From RPRB01 sp035501615 (lineage in GTDB: Bacteria > Myxococcota > Myxococcia > Myxococcales > Myxococcaceae): a stretch of 64,000 bases of DNA. The position numbers and the translations under genes were made by a program. The notes under the pieces were generated by a model. That model was given only the letters and a program-made list of their open reading frames with translations, was not told the DNA's origin and made no database searches. Of this stretch, positions 7,517 through 15,822 are shown one piece after another (position 1 is the first letter of the stretch; every line of letters starts with the position of its first letter). Where the stretch lies: positions 3,245-67,244 of the forward strand of contig DATJVY010000155.1 in NCBI GenBank assembly GCA_035501615.1, read 5' to 3'.

Positions 7517-8358
7517 GGCGCCCCTCCGATCCGCTGCCCCATCCGCACCGCGGCTCCGGCCACCAGCCAGTCGTCCCAGACGACGCGGCCCGGCTCGAAG
7601 AGGAGGATGACCGTCGAGCCCATCTCGAAGCGCCCCAGCTCGTCGCCCCGGGCCACCGGGCGCGCAGGGTGGTAGGCCCGCAGACCAGCCTCCTGGCCGG
7701 CGTGGGTGATGCGATCGTCGTAGGCCGCGCGGATCCGCCCGACGCAGGTCGCCCCCACCTTCACCACCGCGCAGCGCCCGAAGGGTCCGTCCACCACCGT
7801 GACCAGCCGCTCATTGAGGCAGAAGAGCGCATCGCGGTTCCGGACCGTCGCCGGGTTCACCGGCCACAGCTCTCCACGGAGGTAACGCGAGGAAACGATC
7901 GCCCCATCCACCGGAGAGTGGACCCGATGGTAGTCGCGCGGGGAGAGGTAGAGCGTGGCGAACGCGCCGCCCAGGGCGAAGCGCGCCGCCAGATCCGCGT
8001 CGTCCAGCAGCCGCTCGACGGGGAACTGGATGCCCTTGGCCTGGAGGCAGATCCCCCGGCTGAGCACTCCGGCCTGGCTGACCGCGCCATCCACCGGGGA
8101 GACGACAGCCCGCGGATCGGGGTCCACCTGCCGGACGCCGGGACGGAGCCCCCGGGCGAAGAAATCGCTGAATCGCCCGTAGCCCCCGAAGTCCTGCTCG
8201 GCCTCGCTCATGTCCACCCGGTAGGCGCGGGCGAAGGCGCGCATGGCGGCCCGGTGCACCGGCGCCGGCGCGGGCAGCCGGGTGAGCGTCCCCACCGCCC
8301 GCGACAGCGCGGACTTGGGGACGAGGCGCATCAGCGCGAGGAAGGTGCCGTCTTGCAT
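7513..8358 (-). CDS. psd: Phosphatidylserine decarboxylase proenzyme
   Basis: Makes phosphatidylethanolamine by decarboxylating phosphatidylserine at the inner membrane. The diagnostic self-cleavage motif GST occurs in EMGSTVILLFEPG near residue 249; its Ser becomes the pyruvoyl group of the small alpha chain. Other family signatures are SPVDGAVSQ, the catalytic histidine region SPRDYHRVHSPVDG, and FARGLRPGVR. I chose the ATG at 8358 (MQDGTFLALMRL), giving 281 residues. It starts 13 bases after the upstream lipoprotein stop, whereas earlier ATGs would overlap that gene. It overlaps hisS by 4 bases. Confidence 0.94.
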   Translation of the reverse strand: MQDGTFLALMRLVPKSALSRAVGTLTRLPAPAPVHRAAMRAFARAYRVDMSEAEQDFGGYGRFSDFFARGLRPGVRQVDPDPRAVVSPVDGAVSQAGVLSRGICLQAKGIQFPVERLLDDADLAARFALGGAFATLYLSPRDYHRVHSPVDGAIVSSRYLRGELWPVNPATVRNRDALFCLNERLVTVVDGPFGRCAVVKVGATCVGRIRAAYDDRITHAGQEAGLRAYHPARPVARGDELGRFEMGSTVILLFEPGRVVWDDWLVAGAAVRMGQRIGGAP

Positions 8359-8371
8359 CGGGCTGCGGAGA

Positions 8372-9055
8372 CTAACTTCCGGCATCGGGCGGTGCAGGCG
8401 TGGGCGCCCCACCATCCACGAGGGTGCGCTGCAGGGCCGCCTTGGGGATGACCCCCATCACGGTCTGGCTATCGGCGAGGACCACCGAGTTGGTCAGCCC
8501 GGGCATGGCCCTCCGGCAGCGGTCCGAGTCCACCATGGCGTAGGAGTCCCGCGTCCCGCGGCCGTTCACCTCCACCGGCCCGGCAGGCTCGAAGCAGTCT
8601 CCGAAGAGCCGGTTGAAATCGCGCATCGCCATCCCCGCGCTGGGCGCGGCCGGAGGCCCGGCGTCGGGGGCCGGCGGCGCCGGAGGCCTCGCGGACCCGG
8701 AACCGCCGGGGGGCGGAGGCGGAGGGCTGACCGACGGGCCGGTGAGCGTGGGCGGAGTCCGTGCGTCGGCCATGGCCTTCTCGCGCTCGCGGGCAGCCTG
8801 CTCGATGCGGGCGCGGTTCTCGCGGATCCGGGAGAGGAGCTGTGCGGCGGCCTGGGCGTCCAGCGAGTCCGCGGGAACCTTGTCCAGCAGGGCCTCCACC
8901 TCGTGCATTGCCGGGTCGACGTAGGCGTCGTCCAGTTCCTTGGCGTAGAGCTTGTTGAAGCGCTCGGAGGCCCGGGTGAACTCGGGCGAGGGCTCCTTGC
9001 GTGCGCATCCGGCGAGGGCCAGCAGGAGGACGAGGCGGAACGCGCGAGTCGTCAC
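8372..9055 (-). CDS. Lipoprotein of unknown function
   Basis: A 227-residue protein with a short lipoprotein signal peptide (RAFRLVLLLALAGC, cysteine at 17). Residues ~20-95 are charged and helical (FTRASERFNKLYAKEL, RENRARIEQAAREREKAM) and may form a coiled coil. A proline/glycine/alanine linker follows (PPPPPPGGSG ... PDAGPPAA), then a globular C-terminal part with two cysteines (DCFEPAG and DRCRRAM) that could form a disulfide. Start and stop lie 3 bases from the phosphoesterase gene and 13 bases from psd, consistent with one operon. No family recognised. Confidence 0.8.
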   Translation of the reverse strand: MTTRAFRLVLLLALAGCARKEPSPEFTRASERFNKLYAKELDDAYVDPAMHEVEALLDKVPADSLDAQAAAQLLSRIRENRARIEQAAREREKAMADARTPPTLTGPSVSPPPPPPGGSGSARPPAPPAPDAGPPAAPSAGMAMRDFNRLFGDCFEPAGPVEVNGRGTRDSYAMVDSDRCRRAMPGLTNSVVLADSQTVMGVIPKAALQRTLVDGGAPTPAPPDAGS

Positions 9056-9058
9056 GGG

Positions 9059-9790
9059 TCAGACCCCCAGGAAGAGACGGCGGCCGAAGTTCGGCGCCAG
9101 CTCGGCCTCGAAGATGCGCCGGGCAGCGCCCTCGATGTCGTACTCCACGCGGATGTACTCCACCGTCCGCGCGGTGGTGTCACAGACGACGAAGCAGGCA
9201 CGGTTGTCGTAGTCGCGGGGCTGTCCGACGCTCCCCACGGAGATGAGGTACTGGTAGCCACGGCGGAAGGCGAACTTCTGGGCGACGACGTCGTTCACCT
9301 CGGCGTTCCCCAGGGCGAACGCCTTGCAGAGGTGGCTGTGCCCGATGAAGGTCACCTCGGCCAGGTCCTCCATGGCCGGGACCAGCTCGCGGGCCTGCTC
9401 CAGGGCGAAGACATACTCGTAGGCGCGGGGGTCGACCGGCGAGCCGTGGCTGAAGCCGATCTCCCCCACCCGGTAGGTGTAGGGGAGGCTCCGGAGCCAG
9501 GCGTGGTTCTCCTCGGTGAGGACGTGCGCCGACCAGTCGAGGGCGTGGCGCGCGCCCTCGTAATAGAAGGAGTAGTCCATCCGCCCGGCGACGGCGGCGT
9601 CGTGGTTCCCGAGCAGCGTCACCTCGGCGACGCTCCGCACGAGATCGCAGCAGGCGTTGGGCGAGGCGCCGTAGCCCACGATGTCCCCGAGCGACACCAC
9701 CCGGTCCACCTTCTGGGCCTCGACCGCGCGGAGCACCTCGGTCAGGGCCTCGAGGTTGGAGTGGATGTCCGAGATGACGGCGAAGCGCAT
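9059..9790 (-). CDS. Calcineurin-like metallophosphoesterase
   Basis: A 243-residue phosphoesterase of the YfcE/Ser-Thr-phosphatase-like group. The metal-binding motifs appear in order: DIHSNLEAL (DxH), GDIVGYG (GDxxG), GNHDA (GNHD), FSHGSP, and GHSH near residue 150. Together they bind the two metal ions. A C-terminal ISVGSVGQPRDYD segment is typical of the family. Substrate cannot be deduced; relatives include phosphodiesterases and phosphoprotein phosphatases. It lacks a signal peptide, so it is cytoplasmic. It is divergent from the PfkB kinase gene and probably heads the operon running to hisS. A TGTAATCT element about 30 bases upstream may be its -10. Confidence 0.9.
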   Translation of the reverse strand: MRFAVISDIHSNLEALTEVLRAVEAQKVDRVVSLGDIVGYGASPNACCDLVRSVAEVTLLGNHDAAVAGRMDYSFYYEGARHALDWSAHVLTEENHAWLRSLPYTYRVGEIGFSHGSPVDPRAYEYVFALEQARELVPAMEDLAEVTFIGHSHLCKAFALGNAEVNDVVAQKFAFRRGYQYLISVGSVGQPRDYDNRACFVVCDTTARTVEYIRVEYDIEGAARRIFEAELAPNFGRRLFLGV

Positions 9791-9823
9791 CGGCCTCCGT
9801 GGGAGCCCCGAGATTACACGACC

Positions 9824-9853
9824 TTGCCCACCCGGGGGCCTCCATGCTTAGGG
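9824..9853 (+). promoter_or_regulatory. Promoter candidate for the PfkB kinase gene
   Basis: TTGCCC (9824-9829), an 18-base spacer, then TTAGGG (9848-9853), with CTTAGG at 17-base spacing as an alternative reading. Only 7 bases separate it from the ATG, so transcription would start at or next to the start codon. Confidence 0.4.
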
Positions 9854-9860
9854 GCGCCCC

Positions 9861-10823
9861 ATGCGCATCGTCGTCACCGGCTCGCTGGCCTACGACTACC
9901 TGATGACCTTCCCGGGCAGGTTCCGGGAGCACTTCCTCTCCGACCGGATGCACCGGCTGACGGTGAGCTTCCTGGTCGACGACATGCGACGGCTGCGGGG
10001 CGGCGTGGCGGGGAACATCGCCTGGACGCTGGCCCTGCTCGGCGGCGGGCCGCTCCTGGTGGCGACCGCTGGGGAGGACTTCCCCGAGTACCGGGCTGCT
10101 CTGGACGGGGCCGGGGTGGATACCTCGGGGGTGACGGTGATCCGGGGTGAGTTCACCGCCTCCTGCTTCATCAACACCGACCTGGACGCCAACCAGATCG
10201 TGGCCTTCTACGCCGGGGCGCTCTCCCACGGGCACCGGCTGGAGCTGGGCGGGCTGGGGCTGGGGCCGAAGGACCTGGTGGTCATCAGCCCGACCGATCC
10301 GGAATCGATGCTCAAGGCGGTGGAGGCCTGCCGGTCGGCGCAGGTCCCCTACCTCTTCGACCCGGGCAAGCAGACTCCCCGGCTCGAGGCGGCGCAGATC
10401 CTCGACGGGATGCAGTCGGCAGCCGCCGTCATCGGGAACGACTACGAGTTCGCGCTCATGTCCCAGAAGACCGGCAAGAGCGAGGCGGTGCTCCAGTCCA
10501 TCGCCCCGGTGACGGTGGTGACCCGCGGCGAGCAGGGCTCGACGGTGCTCGAGCGCGGGAAGTCGCCGGTGGACGTGCCGGTGGCCCCGGTCAAGGCGCT
10601 GGTCGACCCGACCGGAGCCGGGGACGCCTACCTGGGCGGCCTGGTCTACGGGATGGCGCGGCAGCTGCCCTGGCCCGTGGCGGGCCGCATCGGTGCGGTG
10701 GCGGCGGCGTACGCAATCGAGGTCCGCGGCTGCCAGGAGCACCGCTACACGCGCGCCGAGTTCCTGGCCCGCTACCGCGCGGCGTTCGGGCGCTCGGACG
10801 ACGCCGCCGCCGCGCTCGGCTGA
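9861..10823 (+). CDS. PfkB-family sugar/nucleoside kinase
   Basis: A 320-residue ribokinase-fold kinase. The glycine-rich N-terminal substrate signature GGVAGNIAWTLALLGG lies near residues 52-67. The C-terminal signature DPTGAGDAYLGG, with catalytic Asp in GAGD, lies near 255. The region VVTRGEQGS provides nucleotide contacts. The N-terminus ITGSLAYDYL-like start and FINTDLDANQIVAFYAGA resemble adenosine kinase-like and ribokinase-like proteins more than fructokinases, but the substrate is uncertain. It stands alone between divergent and convergent genes. A proximal promoter suggests a leaderless mRNA. Confidence 0.9.
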   Translation: MRIVVTGSLAYDYLMTFPGRFREHFLSDRMHRLTVSFLVDDMRRLRGGVAGNIAWTLALLGGGPLLVATAGEDFPEYRAALDGAGVDTSGVTVIRGEFTASCFINTDLDANQIVAFYAGALSHGHRLELGGLGLGPKDLVVISPTDPESMLKAVEACRSAQVPYLFDPGKQTPRLEAAQILDGMQSAAAVIGNDYEFALMSQKTGKSEAVLQSIAPVTVVTRGEQGSTVLERGKSPVDVPVAPVKALVDPTGAGDAYLGGLVYGMARQLPWPVAGRIGAVAAAYAIEVRGCQEHRYTRAEFLARYRAAFGRSDDAAAALG

Positions 10824-10830
10824 CCCGCGA

Positions 10831-12375
10831 TCAGTGCACGGCCCCGGCGGGTACCACCGGGATGAGGGCCTTCAGGTCGTCGTCGGTGAAGACGATGCCC
10901 GCGCCGAGGAAGAAGTCCCGCCCCGCGAGCACCCGGTTGTCGAGCTGGCTGTAGACCGGCCGGTTGAAGATGTCGTCCACGCCGGCGTTCAGGTACAGGT
11001 GCTGGAGGAAGGTCCACTGGAGGCTCACCCGGATCCGCGGCCAGCGCAGGCTCTGGTTGGCGAAGTCGAAGATGTCGGTCTTCAGCGCCAGCTGGTCCCT
11101 CCAGAAGTAGAAGTCCACGCCTACTCCGCCGGTGCTCTCGATGATGCCGAACCGGAAGGTCGCCCAGTAGAAGCGCTTGGCGAACTCGGCGGAGAACTTG
11201 AGCGAGTTGATGCTGGTGACGGTGCGCTTCTGGAGCGCCGGGTCGCCCTGCGACGGGGGGTTGGTCTGGATGTACTCGGTGGTCTCGACGCCGCGCGGGT
11301 CGCTGATCAGCGAGATGATGTAGTACTTGTCGGGCCGGGCGATGATCCGCAGCGTCGCGTCGATCTTCGCCGCCCCCGCGTTGAACAGGTAGTCGCTGTG
11401 GATGTTGGCCTCGAGCTTCAGGGCCACCAGCCGCTGGGCGTAGTCGGAGAGGTCCTCGATCGTCTCCCCCACCTTCCGCCCCAGCTTCTCGTCGGAGACG
11501 ATCTCGCCCACGGCACCCCGGCCCTCGCGGATGTTCTCGGTGACCGTCTGGAGGTTCCCCAGCGTGGCGTCGAGCTTCTGGAGCGAGCTGCCCAGGGAGG
11601 CCAGCTGCCCCTGCGGCCCGCCGTCGACGTACATGTTGGTCTGGACGTCGGCCACCATCCGTCGCACGTCCCCGGTGATCACCCGGAGGTTCTCCACGAT
11701 TTCCCGGAAGCTCGAAGACTCGCCCTCGGTCGCGCTGCGCATCGAGGCGGTGACGTCGCGCACGTTCTCGAGGATGGCCTCGATGTTCTGGCTCGAGCGC
11801 TGGGCGGTGTCGTTGACCGACTGCGACAGCTCGGTGAGGTTCCGGACGATGGCCTGGAGCGACTGGGTCCCGGCGTCGCCTCCCAGCGCATCGCGCAGCG
11901 AGGCGGTGACCGACTGGATGTCGTTGGTGATCTTCCCCAGGGTATCGAACAGCGCCTGCAGCCCCTGCTGGTCGATGACGTGGGTGATCTCCCCTCCGTC
12001 GGGCATCAACGGGGCGTTCGGAGAGCCGACCTGGAGGTCCAGGAGGTAGTCGCCGAGGAAGGACTCGGTCCGCTTGATGAGCGTGGCGTCGGTCCGCAGC
12101 CCGATGTCCTTGCGCAGCCGCAACGTCAGCCGGGCCCGGGTCCCGACGAGGGTGATCTCCCGGATCTCGCCCACCGGGATGCCCGCCACCTGCACCCGGC
12201 TCCGGGTTCCCAGGCCCGACGCATCGCGGAACATCGCGTAGACGGTGATGGTGTCCGCCCCCATCGTCCCCCGGCGGACGAAGACCAGCGCCAGGAGCAG
12301 GAAGCCGACGGCGGCGAGCACCAGGAGCCCGACCCTGAACGGCGTGACGAACGTCTTCACGATTTCCCGAACCAC
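10831..12375 (-). CDS. mlaD: MCE/MlaD-family lipid-transport substrate-binding protein
   Basis: A 514-residue protein with one N-terminal transmembrane helix (FRVGLLVLAAVGFLLLALVFV), then an MCE domain at ~40-120 (YAMFRDASGLGTRSRVQVAGIPVGEI), which binds phospholipid in MlaD-type hexamers. Residues ~130-310 are a long, hydrophilic, probably coiled-coil region (SLRDALGGDAGTQSLQAI, TAQRSSQNIEAILENV) that could form a periplasmic channel, as in longer MCE proteins. The last ~200 residues are beta-rich and alternate like outer-membrane or LPS-contacting strands. It is much longer than E. coli MlaD (~180). It overlaps mlaF by 19 bases. Confidence 0.88.
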   Translation of the reverse strand: MVREIVKTFVTPFRVGLLVLAAVGFLLLALVFVRRGTMGADTITVYAMFRDASGLGTRSRVQVAGIPVGEIREITLVGTRARLTLRLRKDIGLRTDATLIKRTESFLGDYLLDLQVGSPNAPLMPDGGEITHVIDQQGLQALFDTLGKITNDIQSVTASLRDALGGDAGTQSLQAIVRNLTELSQSVNDTAQRSSQNIEAILENVRDVTASMRSATEGESSSFREIVENLRVITGDVRRMVADVQTNMYVDGGPQGQLASLGSSLQKLDATLGNLQTVTENIREGRGAVGEIVSDEKLGRKVGETIEDLSDYAQRLVALKLEANIHSDYLFNAGAAKIDATLRIIARPDKYYIISLISDPRGVETTEYIQTNPPSQGDPALQKRTVTSINSLKFSAEFAKRFYWATFRFGIIESTGGVGVDFYFWRDQLALKTDIFDFANQSLRWPRIRVSLQWTFLQHLYLNAGVDDIFNRPVYSQLDNRVLAGRDFFLGAGIVFTDDDLKALIPVVPAGAVH

Positions 12376-13145
12376 ATCTGCAGGAAGTGCTTCAGCTCCG
12401 GATGCTGGCTGTGCCGCAGCTCCTGCGGCGGCCCCTCGGCGACGATCTGCCCCTTGAAGAGGAAGGCCACCTTGTCGGCCACCTTGAAGGACGAGGCGAT
12501 GTCGTGGCTGATGACCACGCTGGTGACGTGGAGCTCCCGCTTGGCGGTGACGATCATGTCGTCCACGTAGTCGGTGGTGATCGGGTCCAGCCCCGTGGTG
12601 GGCTCATCGTAGAGGACGATCTTGGGATCGAGCACGATGGCGCGCGCCAGTCCCACCCGCTTCCTCATCCCACCGGAGAGCTGAGCGGGGTACAGCTCCT
12701 CCACCTTGTGCAACCCGACGATGGCCAGCTTCTCCCGGACCTTGGCCCGGATCTCCTCCTCCGACATGCCGGTGTGCTCGCGGAGGGCGAAGCTGACGTT
12801 CTCGTAGACGGTCATCGAGTCGAAGAGCGCCGCTCCCTGGAACACCATCCCGAACTTGCGGCGCACCCGTTCCAGATCTCGCTCGTCCAGGGGAACGATG
12901 TCCTCGCCGTCCACCACCACCCGCCCCCGGTCGGGCTTGAGCAGGCCGATCATGTGCTTCATGAGCACCGTCTTCCCCGAGCCCGAGCCCCCCAGGATGA
13001 CGCAGGTGCTCCCCTCCTCGATGTCGAGGTTCACGCCGGTCAGGACCCGGTTGGACCCGAAGGCCTTCCAGAGGTCCTGGACCGAGATCATCGGGGGGCG
13101 CGGCTGCGTCGAGCTGGCCTCCTTCGTGCCGGCGGCGGCGGTCAT
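12357..13145 (-). CDS. mlaF: MlaF-type ABC transporter ATPase
   Basis: A 262-residue ATPase that powers phospholipid movement between membranes with MlaE and MlaD. It shows Walker A GGSGSGKT, the Q-loop FQGAALFDSMTV, the ABC signature LSGGMRKR, Walker B IVLYDEPTTGLDP and the switch histidine in VVISHD. These match the MlaF/Mkl subgroup. I set the start at the ATG whose ATGA overlaps the mlaE stop (13145). The open frame upstream of it is only the shadow of mlaE. The first ~18 residues are a low-complexity leader. Confidence 0.95.
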   Translation of the reverse strand: MTAAAGTKEASSTQPRPPMISVQDLWKAFGSNRVLTGVNLDIEEGSTCVILGGSGSGKTVLMKHMIGLLKPDRGRVVVDGEDIVPLDERDLERVRRKFGMVFQGAALFDSMTVYENVSFALREHTGMSEEEIRAKVREKLAIVGLHKVEELYPAQLSGGMRKRVGLARAIVLDPKIVLYDEPTTGLDPITTDYVDDMIVTAKRELHVTSVVISHDIASSFKVADKVAFLFKGQIVAEGPPQELRHSQHPELKHFLQMWFGKS

Positions 13146-13957
13146 CCGTGGAACAGCAGCCCCATGAAGTAGTCCTCGATGAAGATCGCCACCGCGGCGT
13201 CCACCATGGCGCGGGTGGTGGCCTGACCCACGCCCTTCGCGCCCCCGTGGGCGCTGTATCCCCGGTAGCACGCGATCAGGGTCACGGTGAAGCCAAAGAC
13301 CGCGCCCTTGGCCAGGCCCTCCCAGATGTCCGCGGGGGCCAGGAGGTTCTGCGTCCGGAGGACGAAGGTCCCGACCGAGAGCCCCTTCAGCGGAACGGCC
13401 ACGAAGAAGCCGCCGCTCAGGCCCGCGGTGTCGAAGATCATGGTGAGCAGCGGCACCATGCACAGCCCGGCGAGCACTCGGGGGACGAGGAGGTACTGGA
13501 CCGGGTTGACCGCCATGGTCTCCAGGGCGTCCACCTGCTCGGTGACCCGCATCGTGCCGAGCTCGGTGCACATGGCGGAGCAGGCCCGCATCGTCACCAT
13601 GAGCGCGCTGAACACCGGCGCCAGCTCGCGGGTGACCGTCAGGGCCACCGTCGGACCGACCAGGCTCTCGGCGCCGAACAGCTCGAACGCGCTCCAGGAC
13701 TGTGTGGCGAACACCATCCCGGAGAACGTGCCGGTCAGCGACACCAGGACGATGGAGCCCACCCCCACGAAGTCGAACTGCGCGAAGACGTTCTGCAGGC
13801 GGAGGGGCGGCCGGAAGGTCCAGACCACCACCGAGACCCCGAGCGTGAAGAGCCCGCCGACGGTCTGGAACACCCCCAGGACGCCGTTGCCGACGCCCTC
13901 GACCAGGCCGACGAAGGGGTTCCTCTTGGACGCGGACTCGAGGTCGGACGTGGTCAT
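13142..13957 (-). CDS. mlaE: MlaE-type ABC transporter permease
   Basis: A 271-residue inner-membrane permease of the MlaE/YrbE family with five to six hydrophobic segments (GVLGVFQTVGGLFTLGVSVVV, GSIVLVSLTGTFSGMVFATQ and others). The family hallmark LGTMRVTEQVDALETMAVNPVQYLLVPR, part of the coupling-helix region, is clear, as is the C-terminal GATTRAMVDAAV-like segment. It is first in the mlaEFD operon, and its mRNA start lies just downstream of a TAGGAT element inside an inverted repeat. With MlaF and MlaD it should maintain outer-membrane lipid asymmetry. Confidence 0.95.
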   Translation of the reverse strand: MTTSDLESASKRNPFVGLVEGVGNGVLGVFQTVGGLFTLGVSVVVWTFRPPLRLQNVFAQFDFVGVGSIVLVSLTGTFSGMVFATQSWSAFELFGAESLVGPTVALTVTRELAPVFSALMVTMRACSAMCTELGTMRVTEQVDALETMAVNPVQYLLVPRVLAGLCMVPLLTMIFDTAGLSGGFFVAVPLKGLSVGTFVLRTQNLLAPADIWEGLAKGAVFGFTVTLIACYRGYSAHGGAKGVGQATTRAMVDAAVAIFIEDYFMGLLFHG

Positions 13958-13972
13958 CGGCGGCGCCCGGGC

Positions 13973-14001
13973 ATCCTAGGGCAGGCTGCCCACCCGGGCA
14001 C
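13973..14001 (-). promoter_or_regulatory. Promoter candidate for mlaEFD, embedded in an inverted repeat
   Basis: On the minus strand: GTGCCC (14001-13996), a 17-base spacer, TAGGAT (13978-13973), then 15 bases to the mlaE ATG. An inverted repeat GCCCGGG/CCCGGGC (13965-13971 and 13993-13999) brackets the -10 element, and GGGCA/TGCCC (13979-13983, 13987-13991) nests inside it. It could be an operator or a hairpin near the start codon; chance is possible at this GC content. Confidence 0.4.
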
Positions 14002-14028
14002 GTCCGGGCTCAGCCTTCCGGAACTCGC

Positions 14029-15159
14029 TCAGCTTTCGACGACGACCCGGGGCACTCGCGCACCGATGGCGCAGAGGACGTCGTAGGCGATGGTGCTCTG
14101 GAGAGCGGCGAGCCGGTGGGCATCCTGCTCCTCGTTGCCCTGTCGCCCGAGCAGCACCACCTCGTCTCCCACCTCCGCCCCGGGGATGTCGGTGACGTCG
14201 ACCATGCAGAGGTCCATGCAGACGCGGCCCACGATGGGCGCGCGGCGCCCCCGGACGAGCACGGAGCCCCGGTTGGAGAGCAGCCGCGACCAGCCATCGG
14301 CGTAGCCGACGGGGAGCGTGGCGATCCGCGAGGGCCGCGGCGCGGTCCAGGTGCTCCCGTACGAGATGGGCGTCCCGGCGGCGACCGACTTCAGATGCAT
14401 GACCGCGGTCTTCCAGCGGAGGACCGGCTCCAGCGCCCGGGGCGGGCGCAGCCACGGCGCCGGTGCGAGGCCGTACAGCGCCAGCCCCGGCCGGGCGAGG
14501 TTCATCTCCACCCCGTCGCGCGCCTCGGGCAGGGCGAGCAGCCCCGCGCTGTTCGAGAGGTGGCGCCACCGCGGGTCGAACCCGGCCGCGCGCATCTGCT
14601 GGAGCGCGGTCCGGAAGCGGGTGACCTGCAGCCCGGTGAGCGTCGCGTCGGCGAGGTCGGCGTTCGCGAAGTGGGAGCAGAGGCCTTCGAGCTCGACCCG
14701 CCGGCAGCCCCGGGCCGCGTCCAGGAAGGCCGGGACGTCTGCGGGGAGCACCCCGAGCCGCCCCATCCCGGTGTCGACCTTGAGGTGCGCACGGGCCGTC
14801 GTGCCCCGCGCGCGGGCCGCGGCCTCGAGCGCGGTCAGGTGCTCGGACCGGAACACGACCGGCACCATCCGGTGCTCGAGCATGAGCTCCCAGCCACCGT
14901 CGTACGCGCCGCCCAGCACCAGGATGTCGCTCCGGAGCCCGGCCTCGCGGAGCACGAGCCCCTCCTCCACCAGGGCCACGCCCAGGAAGCGGACCCCCGC
15001 GGCCTCGAGCGCACGCGAGACCGGGATCGCCCCGTGCCCGTAGGCGTCGGCCTTCACCACCGCCAGGACGTCCACCCCGGGGGCGGCCGCGTGCAAGGTG
15101 GCGAGGTTGCGGGTCAGGGCGCCGAGGTCGATCTCGGCGCGGGTGGGGCGGATGGGCAC
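14029..15159 (-). CDS. alr: Alanine racemase
   Basis: A 376-residue PLP enzyme converting L-alanine to D-alanine for peptidoglycan. The N-terminal motif AVVKADAYGHG contains the PLP lysine K36. The C-terminal domain has the second catalytic residue, Tyr in PISYGSTW. VGRVCMDLCMVDVTDI and LPVGYADGWSR are also family signatures. Length is normal. It lies 71 bases upstream of mlaE on the same strand; the proposed mla promoter in that gap suggests separate or partly separate transcription. The ATG at 15159 follows no strong Shine-Dalgarno sequence. Confidence 0.96.
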   Translation of the reverse strand: MPIRPTRAEIDLGALTRNLATLHAAAPGVDVLAVVKADAYGHGAIPVSRALEAAGVRFLGVALVEEGLVLREAGLRSDILVLGGAYDGGWELMLEHRMVPVVFRSEHLTALEAAARARGTTARAHLKVDTGMGRLGVLPADVPAFLDAARGCRRVELEGLCSHFANADLADATLTGLQVTRFRTALQQMRAAGFDPRWRHLSNSAGLLALPEARDGVEMNLARPGLALYGLAPAPWLRPPRALEPVLRWKTAVMHLKSVAAGTPISYGSTWTAPRPSRIATLPVGYADGWSRLLSNRGSVLVRGRRAPIVGRVCMDLCMVDVTDIPGAEVGDEVVLLGRQGNEEQDAHRLAALQSTIAYDVLCAIGARVPRVVVES

Positions 15160-15305
15160 GGGTGGCGTTCTCCGGTGGAGGATGGCTGCCGGTCGACCCC
15201 GAGGCTACTCTCCTGCGGGGACCCCGGGGCACCCTGCAGGACGGAGGCCGTCCCGGACCGTCGCCCGGGGCTTCTCCGGACTCGAGCAGGCAAGGACGAG
15301 ACGAC

Positions 15306-15782
15306 ATGGCGACGCATCGGGTGGGCGGCGAGGTCGATGCCACGTGCACGCGCTGCAGGATGGACCTGGCTCACACCATCCTGGCGATGGTGGGCTCGAA
15401 GATCGCCCGCGTGCGCTGCAACACATGCGGAAGCGATCACGTGTACCGGGGAACGCAGTCCGCGTCCCGCTCCGCGGCCGCGAGGCCACGCGCGGCCCCC
15501 GCCGAGAAGACCGTGATCGACTGGGAGGCCCAGCTCGCCGCCCGCGGCACGGAGACCCCGCAGGCCTACCACCCGGACCAGCACTACGCGGTCGACCAGG
15601 TGGTCCGTCACCCTACCTTTGGCCTGGGCATCGTCCGGGCGGTGCGCCAGGACAAGATGGACGTGGCCTTCAAGACCACCGAGCGCACACTGGTGCAGGG
15701 ACGGAGCAGCGGCACGGCGCGCCCCTCCTTCAGCCCACCCCATCGGCCCGAGGACACGTCGGAGGGGGGCGAGGAGCGCTGA
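15306..15782 (+). CDS. Zinc-ribbon protein with a UvrD/PcrA-tail-like domain
   Basis: A 158-residue protein. Residues 12-45 hold a zinc ribbon (C14-x2-C17 ... C38-x2-C41 in CTRC and CNTC). After a basic, alanine-rich linker, residues ~100-140 (YAVDQVVRHPTFGLGIVRAVRQ then DKMDVAFKTTERTL) resemble the small SH3/Tudor-like domain at the C-terminus of UvrD/PcrA helicases, which helps bind RNA polymerase. The ATG at 15306 is preceded by AAGGA at good spacing, so I prefer it to the upstream in-frame start, which would add non-protein-like sequence. A role in transcription or DNA repair is possible but unproven. The geneless stretch upstream (15160-15305) contains only a TACTCT element. Confidence 0.75.
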   Translation: MATHRVGGEVDATCTRCRMDLAHTILAMVGSKIARVRCNTCGSDHVYRGTQSASRSAAARPRAAPAEKTVIDWEAQLAARGTETPQAYHPDQHYAVDQVVRHPTFGLGIVRAVRQDKMDVAFKTTERTLVQGRSSGTARPSFSPPHRPEDTSEGGEER

Positions 15783-15806
15783 ACCGAGCGGAAAGGCTGG
15801 TAGCCT
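15779..15806 (+). promoter_or_regulatory. Promoter candidate for the envelope protein/lipoprotein pair
   Basis: CTGAAC (15779-15784), a 16-base spacer, TAGCCT (15801-15806) with an extended TGG before it, then 16 bases to the GTG at 15823. The -35 overlaps the stop codon of the preceding gene. Confidence 0.4.
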
Positions 15807-15822
15807 CGGGCCACGACGCGAC

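Noticed and set aside
10693..12570. A 625-residue frame opposite mlaD
   Set aside because: Shadow frame; repetitive Arg/Gly/Val composition and no start signal.
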